The notes beneath the pieces were generated by a model. It was not told the origin of the DNA, made no database searches, and worked only from the letters and a program-made list of their open reading frames with translations. Shown one piece after another: positions 51,420 through 60,446 of a DNA stretch of 64,000 nt. A program made the translations under genes and the position numbers. Source of the stretch: Candidatus Soleaferrea massiliensis AP7 (GTDB taxonomy: Bacteria > Bacillota > Clostridia > Oscillospirales > Ruminococcaceae); the NCBI RefSeq assembly GCF_000820765.1, contig NZ_CCYH01000005.1:1-64000 (forward strand), in the 5' to 3' direction. Each line of letters starts with the position of its first letter. The stretch's first letter is position 1.

Positions 51420-52070
51420 TCAACCATCCTTTAAATGAACCGGGCCGTTTTGGGTTTCCGATGATTCCTGCTGTAACCGCAGCAGGCCGCTCAGGATGAT
51501 CTTCGCGTGGTCAAACGCAAGCCCGCTGCAGTCAAGAATCTTGATGTCGTGCTTCCATCCGCAGAGCGTTTGACAGCTGTGTACCGATAGAGTGGCCGAC
51601 AGCTCAGTGCCGTCACTGCGCAGTGTCAGAAAGGCGCGGTTCGCCTTCATCCGGCAGCCGACGGAGAACCATTGGGCGTCCGCCGCGTCGTCGTCCGCCG
51701 CCGGATGGATGTTCGACCGGTCAACTACCGCGATGTACGCCTGTGTGATCACCCAGGTGCGCGGATCGCGTCCCGGGTCGCTGAACATGCCGAGCTGAAC
51801 GAGCGGCAGCCCCGTTATATGGGTTTCCTCCAGAAGCTCCCGGGCGGCGGCTTCATCCACGCTTTCATCCGGGTTCGCGAAGCCTCCCGGCAGCGCCCAG
51901 CTTCCGAGGTGCGGATGCCCGCCGCGCCGGATCAGCAGAAGCCGCGGCAGCGTTTCGCCAAGCGCGAAGACCAGGATGTCCGCCGTAACCGAAGGGCGCG
52001 GATAATCGCCCGGCTGGTAGCGTTCAAGAAATTCCTTTTCAGTCAGTCCGTTTTTATCCCGCAATACCAT
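51420..52070 (-). CDS. Nudix hydrolase of the NAD-salvage operon
   Basis: A 216-residue protein. The Nudix box is GGFANPDESVDEAAARELLEETHI, in the catalytic GxxxxxExxxxxxxREUxEE form with all acidic residues present. The stretch SVTADILVFALGETLPRLLLIRRGGHPHLGSWALPGGF precedes it. The C-terminal LAFDHAKIILSGLLRLQQ resembles ADP-ribose-type Nudix enzymes and NrtR regulators, but the winged-helix part expected for NrtR is not evident. GGGAGGT lies six bases before the ATG; the nicotinamidase ends 5 bp upstream. It probably hydrolyses ADP-ribose or senses it. Confidence 0.88.
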   Translation of the reverse strand: MVLRDKNGLTEKEFLERYQPGDYPRPSVTADILVFALGETLPRLLLIRRGGHPHLGSWALPGGFANPDESVDEAAARELLEETHITGLPLVQLGMFSDPGRDPRTWVITQAYIAVVDRSNIHPAADDDAADAQWFSVGCRMKANRAFLTLRSDGTELSATLSVHSCQTLCGWKHDIKILDCSGLAFDHAKIILSGLLRLQQESSETQNGPVHLKDG

Positions 52071-52074
52071 GTCT

Positions 52075-52602
52075 TTACCTCCCTGTGACCTGAATCTGCA
52101 TGCCGGCCATCACATCCAGCGCCGCTTGGTGCAGCGCCCGGTCGCTGCCCGCGGTGCAGGATGCATCCACCTGCACCGGCGTCTGCGGCTGCGCGGTCTT
52201 GGCGAGCACCGCGTTGGAGATCACGCAGATGTTCGACACAACCCCCACAAGCTCGATGCTTTCATAGGGTGTTGCTTTGAGATGTTCATATAACGCCCCG
52301 GACCCGAAGACATCCTTGTAGAAGCACGGGTCTTCTTCCTGCATCAAATCGGCGATCTGGCCGTACAGCCGGTGTCCGTCGGTTGAGCGGATGCAGTGCT
52401 CGACCGGCAGATACCGTCCCTCCTGTGTGCTGAGATAATCCTCATTATGTGTGTCAAAGGTAAAGAGCACCGCGCCGCCGTCCGCGCGGTACTGCCGGAT
52501 TTTCTGAGCGATTCGCGGCTCCAGTGCGGCCGCTTCGGGAAACCCGAGAGACCCGGTCACAAAGTCATTTTGATAATCCACAACAATCAGGCATCGTTTC
52601 AT
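52075..52602 (-). CDS. pncA: Nicotinamidase / isochorismatase-family hydrolase
   Basis: A 175-residue cysteine hydrolase that deamidates nicotinamide to nicotinate, feeding the phosphoribosyltransferase of the same operon. The active site is readable: Asp in VVDYQNDFVTG, a lysine in CFYKDVFGSG and the nucleophile Cys in VVSNICVISNAV. The metal-site segment TFDTHNEDY is also present. The start at 52602 has AAAGGAG upstream. It is first of three genes (pncA, Nudix, pncB). Confidence 0.9.
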   Translation of the reverse strand: MKRCLIVVDYQNDFVTGSLGFPEAAALEPRIAQKIRQYRADGGAVLFTFDTHNEDYLSTQEGRYLPVEHCIRSTDGHRLYGQIADLMQEEDPCFYKDVFGSGALYEHLKATPYESIELVGVVSNICVISNAVLAKTAQPQTPVQVDASCTAGSDRALHQAALDVMAGMQIQVTGR

Positions 52603-52807
52603 GGGATGTCTCCTTTCTAAAGCCAGTCCGCCAAAATGGCGGAGCAAACAGGTGTATGTACCATCGATCCGATGGCCTTACAGGAATATCGGATGTCTTC
52701 CATAAAGGACAGTCTGCTTAGTATTTCCATTTTACAGGAAAAGTTTCATGCGGCGCATTATTTTCTGCGGTTTCAACGCTGGATATCCCCGCCTATAGCA
52801 GGCTTCA

Positions 52808-53485
52808 TCACACCTCGTCGAGCTGCCGCAGAAGTGTAAAGTGATTCCGCTCAAACCTTAAAACCCCTTCGTCCCGCAGCTTGCACAGCTCATTGGACAT
52901 CGCGCTGCGGTCAACCGAGAGGTAATCGGCAAGCTGCTGCCGGTTGTACGGGATGTCAAACACCGGACTTCCCTGGCGCAGCGACTGCGCGGACAGGTAG
53001 GACAGCAGCTTTTCCCGCGTCGTGCGCCGGGACATATGGGTCATCTTTTCGTTCATCGCCAGATTTTTGGCAGCCATAACCGACAGCAGGTTTCGTATCA
53101 GCCTTGCGTGAAATACGCAGGAGGAGCTGCAGGTCGTGAGTACCCGCCGCACATCCAGAAATAGGACCTCCGCCGGAACGGCCGCCGTCACGCTGACGCT
53201 GAGCAGGGCGTCCGGAACGCAGGCGTAGGTTTCGGCGAACAGCTCCCCCGGCCCCGCCACGGTCAGGATGTTTCGATTTCCCCAGAAATCCTCCTTGCTG
53301 ACATGGATGCTTCCGGAAAGCACCATGCCGACCGTGTCCACCGCGTCGCCGAACCGCAGTATCTGTTCATTTTTTTCATAATATGCGGTGCGCGCGGACA
53401 GGCATTCCAGCATCGACAGCGCCTCCGTTTCCGTGATGCCGCTGAACAGCCGCGAACTGCTGATGACCGGCAAATATTCTTTCAT
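52808..53485 (-). CDS. Crp/Fnr-family regulator, likely HcpR-like
   Basis: A 225-residue regulator with cyclic-nucleotide-type sensor domain (1-120; LRFGDAVDTVGMVLSGSIHVSKED) and a C-terminal winged helix (FDIPYNRQQLADYLSVDRSAMSNELCKLRDEGVL). Cys residues sit at CSSSCVF near residue 120, not in an Fnr-type N-terminal cluster. It is divergent from hcp with a 129-bp gap that holds two palindromes. HcpR proteins control hcp under nitrosative stress in many anaerobes, so this is the likely role. AGGAGATGG precedes the ATG. Confidence 0.87.
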   Translation of the reverse strand: MKEYLPVISSSRLFSGITETEALSMLECLSARTAYYEKNEQILRFGDAVDTVGMVLSGSIHVSKEDFWGNRNILTVAGPGELFAETYACVPDALLSVSVTAAVPAEVLFLDVRRVLTTCSSSCVFHARLIRNLLSVMAAKNLAMNEKMTHMSRRTTREKLLSYLSAQSLRQGSPVFDIPYNRQQLADYLSVDRSAMSNELCKLRDEGVLRFERNHFTLLRQLDEV

Positions 53486-53501
53486 AAAACCATCTCCTGT
53501 T

Positions 53502-53539
53502 GGTTATACAACCGATTTGTATCAAATATTGTATTACAA
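53502..53539. promoter_or_regulatory. Candidate Crp/Fnr-type operators between regulator and hcp
   Basis: GGTTATACAACC (53502-53513) and TTGTATTACAA (53529-53539) are palindromic and spaced about 26 bp centre to centre, with ATCAAAT between. They are probable sites for the divergent regulator. No exact HcpR consensus was matched. Confidence 0.45.
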
Positions 53540-53613
53540 TGATGCCATAGAGTCAAGAAAATCATACCGTTTGACAGGAAAAATCTTTTATGAATGGCAG
53601 GAGGAAGATCGAT

Positions 53614-55206
53614 ATGGCAAATGAAATGTTTTGTTTCCAGTGTGAACAGACAGCGGGCTGTCACGGATGTACAGGCAAGGCGGGCGTCTGCGGGAAGGAC
53701 GCCGGCACATCGAAGCTGCAGGACGAACTGACCGGCGCGCTGGTATCCCTCGCGCGGGCTGTGGATGGCAGCATCCCGACGGAGAGTACGCATCGCGCCA
53801 TGATAGAAGGGCTGTTTACCACCCTCACCAATGTCAGCTTCAGCGATGGAGCGGTCAAACAGCAGACCGAAACCGTCCGCCTGGAGCGGGACCGGCTGAT
53901 TCCGCGGTGCGGCGGCTGCATGTCAAGATGCAGCCGGAACGACGAATACGACCTCGGATTCCTCTGGAATGCCGATGAGGATATCCGCTCTCTCAAGTCG
54001 CTGATCCTGTTCGGCCTGCGCGGCATGGCGGCCTATGCCTACCATGCAATGGTGCTGGGCTACACCGATGAGACGGTGAACGCCTTCTTCTATGAAGGGA
54101 TGTTTGCGGTCGGCGAGGACTGGGGGATGGATGAGCTGCTGCCGGTTGTGATGAAGCTTGGAGCGGTCAATCTCAAATGCATGGCGTTGCTGGATAAAGC
54201 CAATACCGAAACCTACGGCGACCCCTCCCCGGTTACCGTGCCGCTTGCTGTCCAGGAAGGGCCGTTTATCGTGGTGTCGGGCCATGACCTGCGGGATTTG
54301 CAGCTGCTGCTTCAGCAGACCGAAGACAAAGGGATCAACATTTACACGCATGGGGAGATGCTGCCGGCCCATGCGTACCCGAAGCTCAGGGCGTATCCCC
54401 ATCTCAAGGGCAATTTTGGAACGGCATGGCAGAACCAGCAGAAGGAATTTGAATCGCTTCCGGCGCCGGTTCTGTTCACGACCAACTGCCTGATGCCCCC
54501 GAAGGAGAGCTATGCCGACCGCGTATTTACAACCGAGGTTGTGTCCTATCCCGGCATTGTGCACATCGGGGAGGATAAGGATTTCACGCCGGTCATTGAA
54601 AAGGCGCTGGAGCTGGGCGGATTCCAAGAGAGAACCGCGTTCTTCGGCATCAACGGAGGTGCGCAGGTGACCACCGGCTTCGGACACAAGGCGATCCTTT
54701 CAGCCGCCGGACAGGTGGCCGATGCGGTGAAAGCGGGCAAGATCCGGCATTTCTTCCTGGTCGCGGGCTGCGACGGCGCAAGGCCGGGAAGGAACTACTA
54801 CACCGAATTCGTGAAGCAGTCGCCGCCCGATACGGTGATTCTGACGCTGGCCTGCGGAAAATACCGCTTCAACGACCTGGAGCTCGGCGAGATCGGCGGC
54901 CTGCCGCGCCTGATGGACATGGGCCAATGCAACGACGCCTACGGCGCGATTCAGGTGGCGGCCGCCCTCGCGAACGCCTTCGGCTGCGGGTTGAACGAGC
55001 TGCCGCTCTCGATGGTGCTGTCCTGGTACGAGCAGAAAGCGGTCTGCATCCTGCTGACGCTGCTGCATCTGGGCATCAAAAACATCCGGCTCGGCCCGTC
55101 GCTGCCGGCCTTCCTTTCGCCGAAGGTGCTGCGGTTTCTGGTGGAACAGTACGGCATCGCGCCAATCACCACGCCGGAACAGGATTTGCAGGTGCTGCTG
55201 CGTTGA
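53614..55206 (+). CDS. hcp: Hydroxylamine reductase / hybrid-cluster protein
   Basis: A 530-residue iron-sulfur enzyme with hybrid cluster. The N-terminal MANEMFCFQCEQTAGCHGC ... GVCGKD gives the cubane ligands. Further along CL(MPP) in TTNCLMPP, AGCDGARPGR, LACGKYRFN and LGEIGGLPRLMDMGQCND match hybrid-cluster ligands and the active site. It reduces hydroxylamine or NO in nitrosative defence. ATG 53614 follows GGAGGAAGATCG. It is regulated by the divergent Crp/Fnr protein and ended by a terminator. Confidence 0.95.
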   Translation: MANEMFCFQCEQTAGCHGCTGKAGVCGKDAGTSKLQDELTGALVSLARAVDGSIPTESTHRAMIEGLFTTLTNVSFSDGAVKQQTETVRLERDRLIPRCGGCMSRCSRNDEYDLGFLWNADEDIRSLKSLILFGLRGMAAYAYHAMVLGYTDETVNAFFYEGMFAVGEDWGMDELLPVVMKLGAVNLKCMALLDKANTETYGDPSPVTVPLAVQEGPFIVVSGHDLRDLQLLLQQTEDKGINIYTHGEMLPAHAYPKLRAYPHLKGNFGTAWQNQQKEFESLPAPVLFTTNCLMPPKESYADRVFTTEVVSYPGIVHIGEDKDFTPVIEKALELGGFQERTAFFGINGGAQVTTGFGHKAILSAAGQVADAVKAGKIRHFFLVAGCDGARPGRNYYTEFVKQSPPDTVILTLACGKYRFNDLELGEIGGLPRLMDMGQCNDAYGAIQVAAALANAFGCGLNELPLSMVLSWYEQKAVCILLTLLHLGIKNIRLGPSLPAFLSPKVLRFLVEQYGIAPITTPEQDLQVLLR

Positions 55207-55300
55207 GCGGAGGTTGTCCGGTTTGTCCCGTTCCCCGCGAAAAAGGATAAAGAAACTGGGAAACAGCTGTTCTGCTGATAAGAATACAACTGAGACTGAG

Positions 55301-55330
55301 GAGCCGGCCTTAAGGCCGGCTCCTTTTCCA
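55301..55330 (+). terminator. Intrinsic terminator of hcp
   Basis: GGAGCCGGCC TTAA GGCCGGCTCC followed by TTTTCC. Confidence 0.85.
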
Positions 55331-55705
55331 TGTCTGTTAACCTGTCTGCGCGTTCATTTGAGATGGATCATAGGCAGGACTAAGAGATATGCACAGGTTT
55401 TATCCAAAACAGGCTTTATCCAAAGCCGTGAAAAAGAGGCGGGGTTCTGTGGAAGCGTTTTTTCTGTAATTGATATGGAACTCGATAAACCGGTTGGATT
55501 GATATCCATCTAATGTTTATGGATAGCCTGTTGACCCGGTTATACAATATGCAACGGGGCGGATAAGCGCAAACTGCCGCGTTGTGCTGCATAACAGGCC
55601 GGTGAAAGCTATAGTTTTTCCATATTCCCGTAACATTGTAAGGGCACAACAACATATTTTTACTTATTTTTCATATTTACAAATGCACTTTTCCGGGTCG
55701 ATTGT
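55331..55705. other. Intergenic region, nothing recognised
   Basis: No supported gene, repeat or RNA was seen in this stretch after hcp. Confidence 0.4.
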
Positions 55706-55734
55706 TTGACAAAACAGTCACTGCATGTTACAAT
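55706..55734 (+). promoter_or_regulatory. Strong SigA-type promoter without adjacent gene
   Basis: TTGACA (55706-55711), 17 bp, TACAAT (55729-55734), in an AT-rich context. The nearest gene starts 540 bp downstream, so it may serve the small RNA candidate at 55741. Confidence 0.75.
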
Positions 55735-55740
55735 TTAAAG

Positions 55741-55823
55741 AAACATACGGTTTTATCGCGATCAGGCTTGTTTGTCCATTTTTTCTGTATATCTTCTGAA
55801 GACGGACAAGGGCCTTTTTTCGC
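55741..55823 (+). ncRNA. Candidate small non-coding RNA
   Basis: The predicted transcript from the promoter at 55706 runs about 80 bases to a hairpin TTGTCC ... GGACAA followed by GGGCCTTTTTT. No ribosome binding site with a frame is evident in it. Existence depends on the promoter and terminator matches only. Confidence 0.4.
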
Positions 55824-56275
55824 TTTGTACGGCGTTTCAGCGTGTGCAGCGGTATCCGGAAATCAGACTGCTCCTATGCGGCAGAAACGCGTTTGGCAGT
55901 GTCTGTACAGCACTCCGCCGCCGTAAAAAGATAAAATCGGTATTGACAGGGATAATGGATAAGACAGATTTTCATAAGCAGGGCGCGCTGTTAAAAAGGA
56001 TGGCGGCGTTTCTGCTGTAAAGTCTGATGGAGATGGGTGGCCGGCGGCCTTTTGAGAAATGATAAAGCAAAAGTATTGTGAACGATAAGTGAATGAATGT
56101 CTGCGCTGCGTTTCACCCCAATGCTTGGAGCTTTATCATTTTGTGCCGTTTGGACCTGTTCGGCGGCTGTCGAATCGAATGTCGGCCGGCCGCGGCATGT
56201 GTCCGCAACCGCGACTGAACGGCGGGGAAGTGGATATAATAAAGGTAAAATATAAGGATGTACGGAGGAAACGTC
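55824..56275. other. Intergenic region upstream of the wall-polymer cluster
   Basis: No gene is supported. TATAAT at 56235-56240 may be the -10 of the cluster promoter, but no good -35 was found at the usual distance. Confidence 0.35.
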
Positions 56276-56983
56276 ATGATTTTTGCAGCGATTTTGGCAG
56301 GCGGCGTGGGAAGCAGAATGAAGATTGCGGATATGCCGAAGCAGTTCCTGCCGCTCGGAGACAAACCGATTTTGATTCATACTGTGGAAAAGTTCCTGCT
56401 CTGTTCAAGATTTGACAAGATCTACATCGGCGTGCACGCGAACTGGGTGCTGCACGCAAAGGACCTCGTGAAGAAGTATATTTCACAGCCCGAACGCATC
56501 GAAATTGTGGAGGGCGGCGCCGACCGCAACGGTACGATCATGAATATCATCGGCGCAATCGAAGAAGAATATGGAGAGAATGAGGACAACATCATTGTGA
56601 CGCACGACTCGGTGCGCCCCTATGTCAGCATCCGCATGATTGAGGAGAACATCGACGCGGCGCTGGAATACGGTGCGACCGACACGGTCATCTCTGCGAC
56701 CGACACCATCATCACCTCGGAAGACGGCGATTATATTTCCACCGTCCCGGAAAGACGGCTGATGTACCAGGGACAGACCCCGCAGAGCTTCCGCATTTCG
56801 ATTCTTAAAAAGCTGTACAACCAGCTTTCCGAGGATGAAAAGGCCATCCTGACCGACGCGTGCAAAATCTGTGTGGTCGGCGGCGTCAAGGTGAAGCTGG
56901 TACAGGGTGATGTTGCCAATATGAAGATAACAACGATCGAGGACTATCGCATAGCACAAGCTATGGTTGGAGGAGAAAAGTGA
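56276..56983 (+). CDS. tarI: TarI/IspD-family cytidylyltransferase (ribitol-5-phosphate)
   Basis: A 235-residue nucleotidyltransferase. The CTP loop FAAILAGGVGSRM and MPKQFLPLGDKPILIHT match the IspD/TarI family. IVTHDSVRPYVSIRMIEEN and YQGQTPQSFRISIL are the substrate blocks. TarI makes CDP-ribitol for wall polymers. An IspD role is less likely because the next gene is TarJ-like, the usual partner. The start at 56276 has GGAGG at good spacing. It overlaps the next gene by four bases. Confidence 0.88.
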   Translation: MIFAAILAGGVGSRMKIADMPKQFLPLGDKPILIHTVEKFLLCSRFDKIYIGVHANWVLHAKDLVKKYISQPERIEIVEGGADRNGTIMNIIGAIEEEYGENEDNIIVTHDSVRPYVSIRMIEENIDAALEYGATDTVISATDTIITSEDGDYISTVPERRLMYQGQTPQSFRISILKKLYNQLSEDEKAILTDACKICVVGGVKVKLVQGDVANMKITTIEDYRIAQAMVGGEK

Positions 56984-57993
56984 TTACTTCCATATATCAG
57001 TTGGTCAGCCCCAGTGTGTTTTCTGTCAAGTATCAGCAGATAGACGCGCAGAAAGGGGTTATCATCAGGCCGGACTATATGGCGATCTGCCATGCCGACC
57101 AGAGATATTACCGCGGGCTGCGCGATGCAAAAAGCCTGGCAAAGAAGCTGCCGATGGCGCTCATTCACGAGTGCTGCGGCACCGTCGTCCATGACAGGAC
57201 CGGAACCTTCCAGCCGGGACAGCGCGTCGTGATGATCCCGAACATCCCGGGCGAGGAGAAGGCCGGCATCTATGAAAACTATGCCGTGGGAAGCGGCTTT
57301 TTATCGAGCGGCCGGGATGGATTTATGCGCGAACTGGTCATCCTGCCGCCCGACCGGGTGGTGGCTTATGAAGGTACGCCCGGCTATATTGCCGCGATCA
57401 CCGAATTTGTCAGCGTTGCGGTTCACGCCGCTTTCCGGCTTGGCGCCGCCGCGCATGCTTACCGCGACAGCATTGCGATCTGGGGCGACGGAAGCCTTGC
57501 ATATGTCGTGTCGCTGGTGCTCAGAAAGATGTATCCCCAAAGCAGAATTACGGTTGTCGGACTGAATCCGGAAAAGCTGTCCATGTTTACCTTTGTGGAC
57601 AGCACCTACCTCACCACGGCGATCCCGGAGGACTTTTCCTGCGACCACGCGTTTGAATGCGCGGGCGGCGAGGGCTGCGCGCCGGCCATCGAAAACATCA
57701 TTGCGCACATCCGCCCGCAGGGCACGGTTCTTTTGATGGGCGTCAGCGAAAACCCGGTGCCGATCTTCACGAGGATGGTGCTGGAAAAGGGGCTCACATT
57801 GGTCGGAAGCAGCCGTTCCGGACGCGCCGATTTTGAGAAGGCGGTCGAGATTATGAGCGATACGGAAATCCAGCGCCGTCTGTCATCCATCATTCTGGAG
57901 GATGATCGGGTTGCGTCGGTGAGCGATCTGCACAGAGTGTTTAAAACGGATATGACAACACCGTTCAAAACGGTTTTTAAATGGAATATGTAG
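56980..57993 (+). CDS. tarJ: TarJ-like ribulose-5-phosphate reductase (zinc alcohol dehydrogenase fold)
   Basis: A 337-residue medium-chain dehydrogenase. Zinc-ligand-like residues lie in MAICHADQRYYRG and LIHECCGTVV, with the NADP fold IAIWGDGSLAYVVSLVLRKMYP. TarJ reduces ribulose-5-phosphate to ribitol-5-phosphate, which the preceding TarI activates with CTP. The GTG start overlaps the tarI stop. The C-terminal SDLHRVFKTDMTTPFKTVFKWNM is like other TarJ proteins. Confidence 0.85.
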   Translation: MITSIYQLVSPSVFSVKYQQIDAQKGVIIRPDYMAICHADQRYYRGLRDAKSLAKKLPMALIHECCGTVVHDRTGTFQPGQRVVMIPNIPGEEKAGIYENYAVGSGFLSSGRDGFMRELVILPPDRVVAYEGTPGYIAAITEFVSVAVHAAFRLGAAAHAYRDSIAIWGDGSLAYVVSLVLRKMYPQSRITVVGLNPEKLSMFTFVDSTYLTTAIPEDFSCDHAFECAGGEGCAPAIENIIAHIRPQGTVLLMGVSENPVPIFTRMVLEKGLTLVGSSRSGRADFEKAVEIMSDTEIQRRLSSIILEDDRVASVSDLHRVFKTDMTTPFKTVFKWNM

Positions 57994-58002
57994 GAGAGAG
58001 AC

Positions 58003-58971
58003 ATGCCAAAAATCAGTATCATAGTGCCGGTCTATAAGGTGGAGGATCTGCTGGACAAGTGTGTGAACTCCATTTTGAAGCAGACCTTCACCGATTTCGA
58101 GGTTCTGCTTGTGGACGACGGGTCGCCCGACAGATGCGGAAAGATGTGCGATGAATACGCCGCGAAAGACCACCGTATCAGGGTGATTCACCGGGCAAAC
58201 GGCGGCCTCAGCGCCGCGCGGAATACAGGACTTGATGCGGCGAAGGGGGAATACATCGGCTTTGTCGACAGCGACGACTATATCGACGAGAGGATGTACG
58301 AAAAGCTTTACGGAGATATCACCCAATATGACGCCGACGTGGCCTGCTGCGGCATTGTGGAGAAATTTTCAGACGGCGAGCACCTGATGTATGAGCCGCA
58401 TGACACCATGGTCTGCGATACCAAGGATGCGCTTGCGGCCATCATGCGCGGGAAGTATATGTCGTATATCCTGTGCTGCAAGCTGTTCCGCGCATCCTGC
58501 CTGAAGGACGTCCGGTTTATAGAGGGCAAGCTGTATGAGGATATCTTTTTCACAGTCGATTACATGAAGCGTATCAAATCGATGGTGATTTCCAATGAAC
58601 CGCTCTACTTCTATTACCGGCGCGGCGGCAGCATCACGACCTCTCCGGTCACGAAACGGGACTACGACCTGCTGGAGGCTTACGGTAAAAATATAGAACT
58701 TGTCGAGCAGCGTTATCCGGATTTGAAGCCGCTTGCGGATTTTCGGTATTTCTGGAGCAGGTTCGTGCTGCTTGACAGGATTCTGCTCTCCGAAGACCCC
58801 TACCACCATTTCATGTATCAGGAACTGGCGTCGGTATTGAAAAAGAATACCTCGAAGATTTTGAAAATTCCTTATTTTCGCAAACAAAGGTACATCGGCG
58901 CCTGTGTTTTAAAGTTCAGCACGCCGATCTATCGGCATTTCGTCAAGAGAAGTGCATCAAAAGAGTTTTGA
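58003..58971 (+). CDS. Family 2 glycosyltransferase
   Basis: A 322-residue GT-A enzyme: ISIIVPVYKVEDLLDKCVNSIL, VLLVDDGSPD, GGLSAARNTGLDAAKGEYIGFVDSDDYID (DxD). The C-terminal third is helical and substrate-determining. It would add a sugar, or a sugar-phosphate-bearing unit, during wall-polymer synthesis at the cytoplasmic face. AGGAGAGAGAC precedes the ATG; it is 9 bp after tarJ. The donor sugar cannot be told from sequence. Confidence 0.93.
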   Translation: MPKISIIVPVYKVEDLLDKCVNSILKQTFTDFEVLLVDDGSPDRCGKMCDEYAAKDHRIRVIHRANGGLSAARNTGLDAAKGEYIGFVDSDDYIDERMYEKLYGDITQYDADVACCGIVEKFSDGEHLMYEPHDTMVCDTKDALAAIMRGKYMSYILCCKLFRASCLKDVRFIEGKLYEDIFFTVDYMKRIKSMVISNEPLYFYYRRGGSITTSPVTKRDYDLLEAYGKNIELVEQRYPDLKPLADFRYFWSRFVLLDRILLSEDPYHHFMYQELASVLKKNTSKILKIPYFRKQRYIGACVLKFSTPIYRHFVKRSASKEF

Positions 58972-58988
58972 TGAGGAGCAAGAGCTGA

Positions 58989-60446
58989 ATGAATTGGTTA
59001 AAAGAAAAAAATGAAAAGATAACCTTTGCGTATATTCTGTGCTTCATCTGCTACATAGCGGTCAATGACATCGCTTTTTTTGTATGGAAGCTGCAGACGG
59101 TCAATAAACTCATCTATCCTGCGTTCGCTGTAGTGGGCGGGCTGCTGCTGTTGCTGGATCTGTTTTGTAAGCGTAGGATTTTTAAAGCGAAAGGCAGCGG
59201 CTGGCTGATTGGGTTTGCTGCAGCCATTTTCCTTTCAACCATTGTGAACGCGTCGTATGGAATCGGCGAGAATATCAAAACAATGGTATGGACCTGTGTG
59301 ATCATGCTGCTGATGTATCCCTTTGCGTTTGCGCAGACGAGAGATGCGGCGGTCAGACAGATCAAGATCATTGCGAATGTATTGGGTGTGATCACACTGG
59401 TGTGCAGTGTGGTCAGCATGTATCAGTACCTGTTCCAGATTTATTTTGAGTATCGGCTTCCGAACGATCCCTCCTGTCCGCAGGGCTTTGTCGGAGGAAG
59501 ACTCTACGGTGTCTTTACCGATCCGAACTATGCATCCGTGCTGATGCTGTGTGTGATAGCCTTGGGCCTGTTTTATATTTTCAATACGAAGAGCAGATGG
59601 ATGAAGGCGTTTCACATCGTCAACATTGTGTTCAGTTCGCTGTATGTGCTGTTGGGCGCGTCCAGGACGGCGCAGCTCGTGTTTGTTTTGGCCCTGTTTG
59701 TCGTCGTTTCCTTTGCTCTCTACAGATATTTTTTTATCAGGCGGAAGAAGCGCGTTCTGGCATTGGTGCTCGGAATCCTCATCGGCGCGTCCTCTGCGGC
59801 GGTGGGTCTTGTGGCTTTTGAGCCGATCCGGTATAACCTGGGATACATGCCGGGGATCATCCTTCAGATGACCGATCCCAACAGTTCGGGCGAGCCGCTC
59901 AAACCCATTGATGACACACGTCCGGACGTTGGAGAAGACAAGGATATTTCAAACCACCGGTTTGAAATATGGAGCGATGCTGTCAGATTGTGGCAGGCCA
60001 CGCCTGTTGTAGGAACCTCACCGAGAAATCATCTGGCGTTTGCCGAAGAGCATTTTCCCAATTCTTTTATGGTGAAACGGCAGTACTCCACACACAACGG
60101 CTATCTGTCGGTGCTTACCTATACCGGCGTCGCCGGAGCGCTCATGGTGCTTGGTTTTATAGCAAGCTATTTTATTTACCTGTGTAAAAAAATCCTCAGC
60201 ACCAAACGCGGATATCCAACCAAGAGTGTCATGACGGTACTGGCCATCATCATCATGCTGACCATAGCGGCGTTTCCCATGATGATGATCTTTTTCCTGA
60301 ATACCGTCCGTGAATTTATATTCTGGCTGATGCTGGGATACATCATAGCATTGACAAGACTGCCGGAAGACGCGGCGGAGAAACCGCCGGTGCTTTACAG
60401 GCTGAGTGAAAAAATATTTTCGGGGAAAGTGAAACATGAAAGTTAA
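58989..60446 (+). CDS. O-antigen ligase/polymerase-like membrane protein
   Basis: A 485-residue protein with about eleven to twelve membrane helices and a large external loop (residues about 290-360, rich in Asp and Pro). It carries the Wzy_C-like pattern around FVGGRLYGVFTDPNYASVLMLC and RFEIWSDAVRLWQATPVVGTSPRNHLAFAEE. Such proteins polymerise or ligate lipid-linked oligosaccharides outside the membrane. It lies 17 bp after the glycosyltransferase and overlaps the flippase gene by 11 bp. Confidence 0.82.
   Translation: MNWLKEKNEKITFAYILCFICYIAVNDIAFFVWKLQTVNKLIYPAFAVVGGLLLLLDLFCKRRIFKAKGSGWLIGFAAAIFLSTIVNASYGIGENIKTMVWTCVIMLLMYPFAFAQTRDAAVRQIKIIANVLGVITLVCSVVSMYQYLFQIYFEYRLPNDPSCPQGFVGGRLYGVFTDPNYASVLMLCVIALGLFYIFNTKSRWMKAFHIVNIVFSSLYVLLGASRTAQLVFVLALFVVVSFALYRYFFIRRKKRVLALVLGILIGASSAAVGLVAFEPIRYNLGYMPGIILQMTDPNSSGEPLKPIDDTRPDVGEDKDISNHRFEIWSDAVRLWQATPVVGTSPRNHLAFAEEHFPNSFMVKRQYSTHNGYLSVLTYTGVAGALMVLGFIASYFIYLCKKILSTKRGYPTKSVMTVLAIIIMLTIAAFPMMMIFFLNTVREFIFWLMLGYIIALTRLPEDAAEKPPVLYRLSEKIFSGKVKHES

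Noticed and set aside
51166..51423. Open frame of 85 codons through the 41-bp repeats
   Set aside because: The repeat length is not a multiple of three, so the reading frame rotates between copies; no ribosome binding site.
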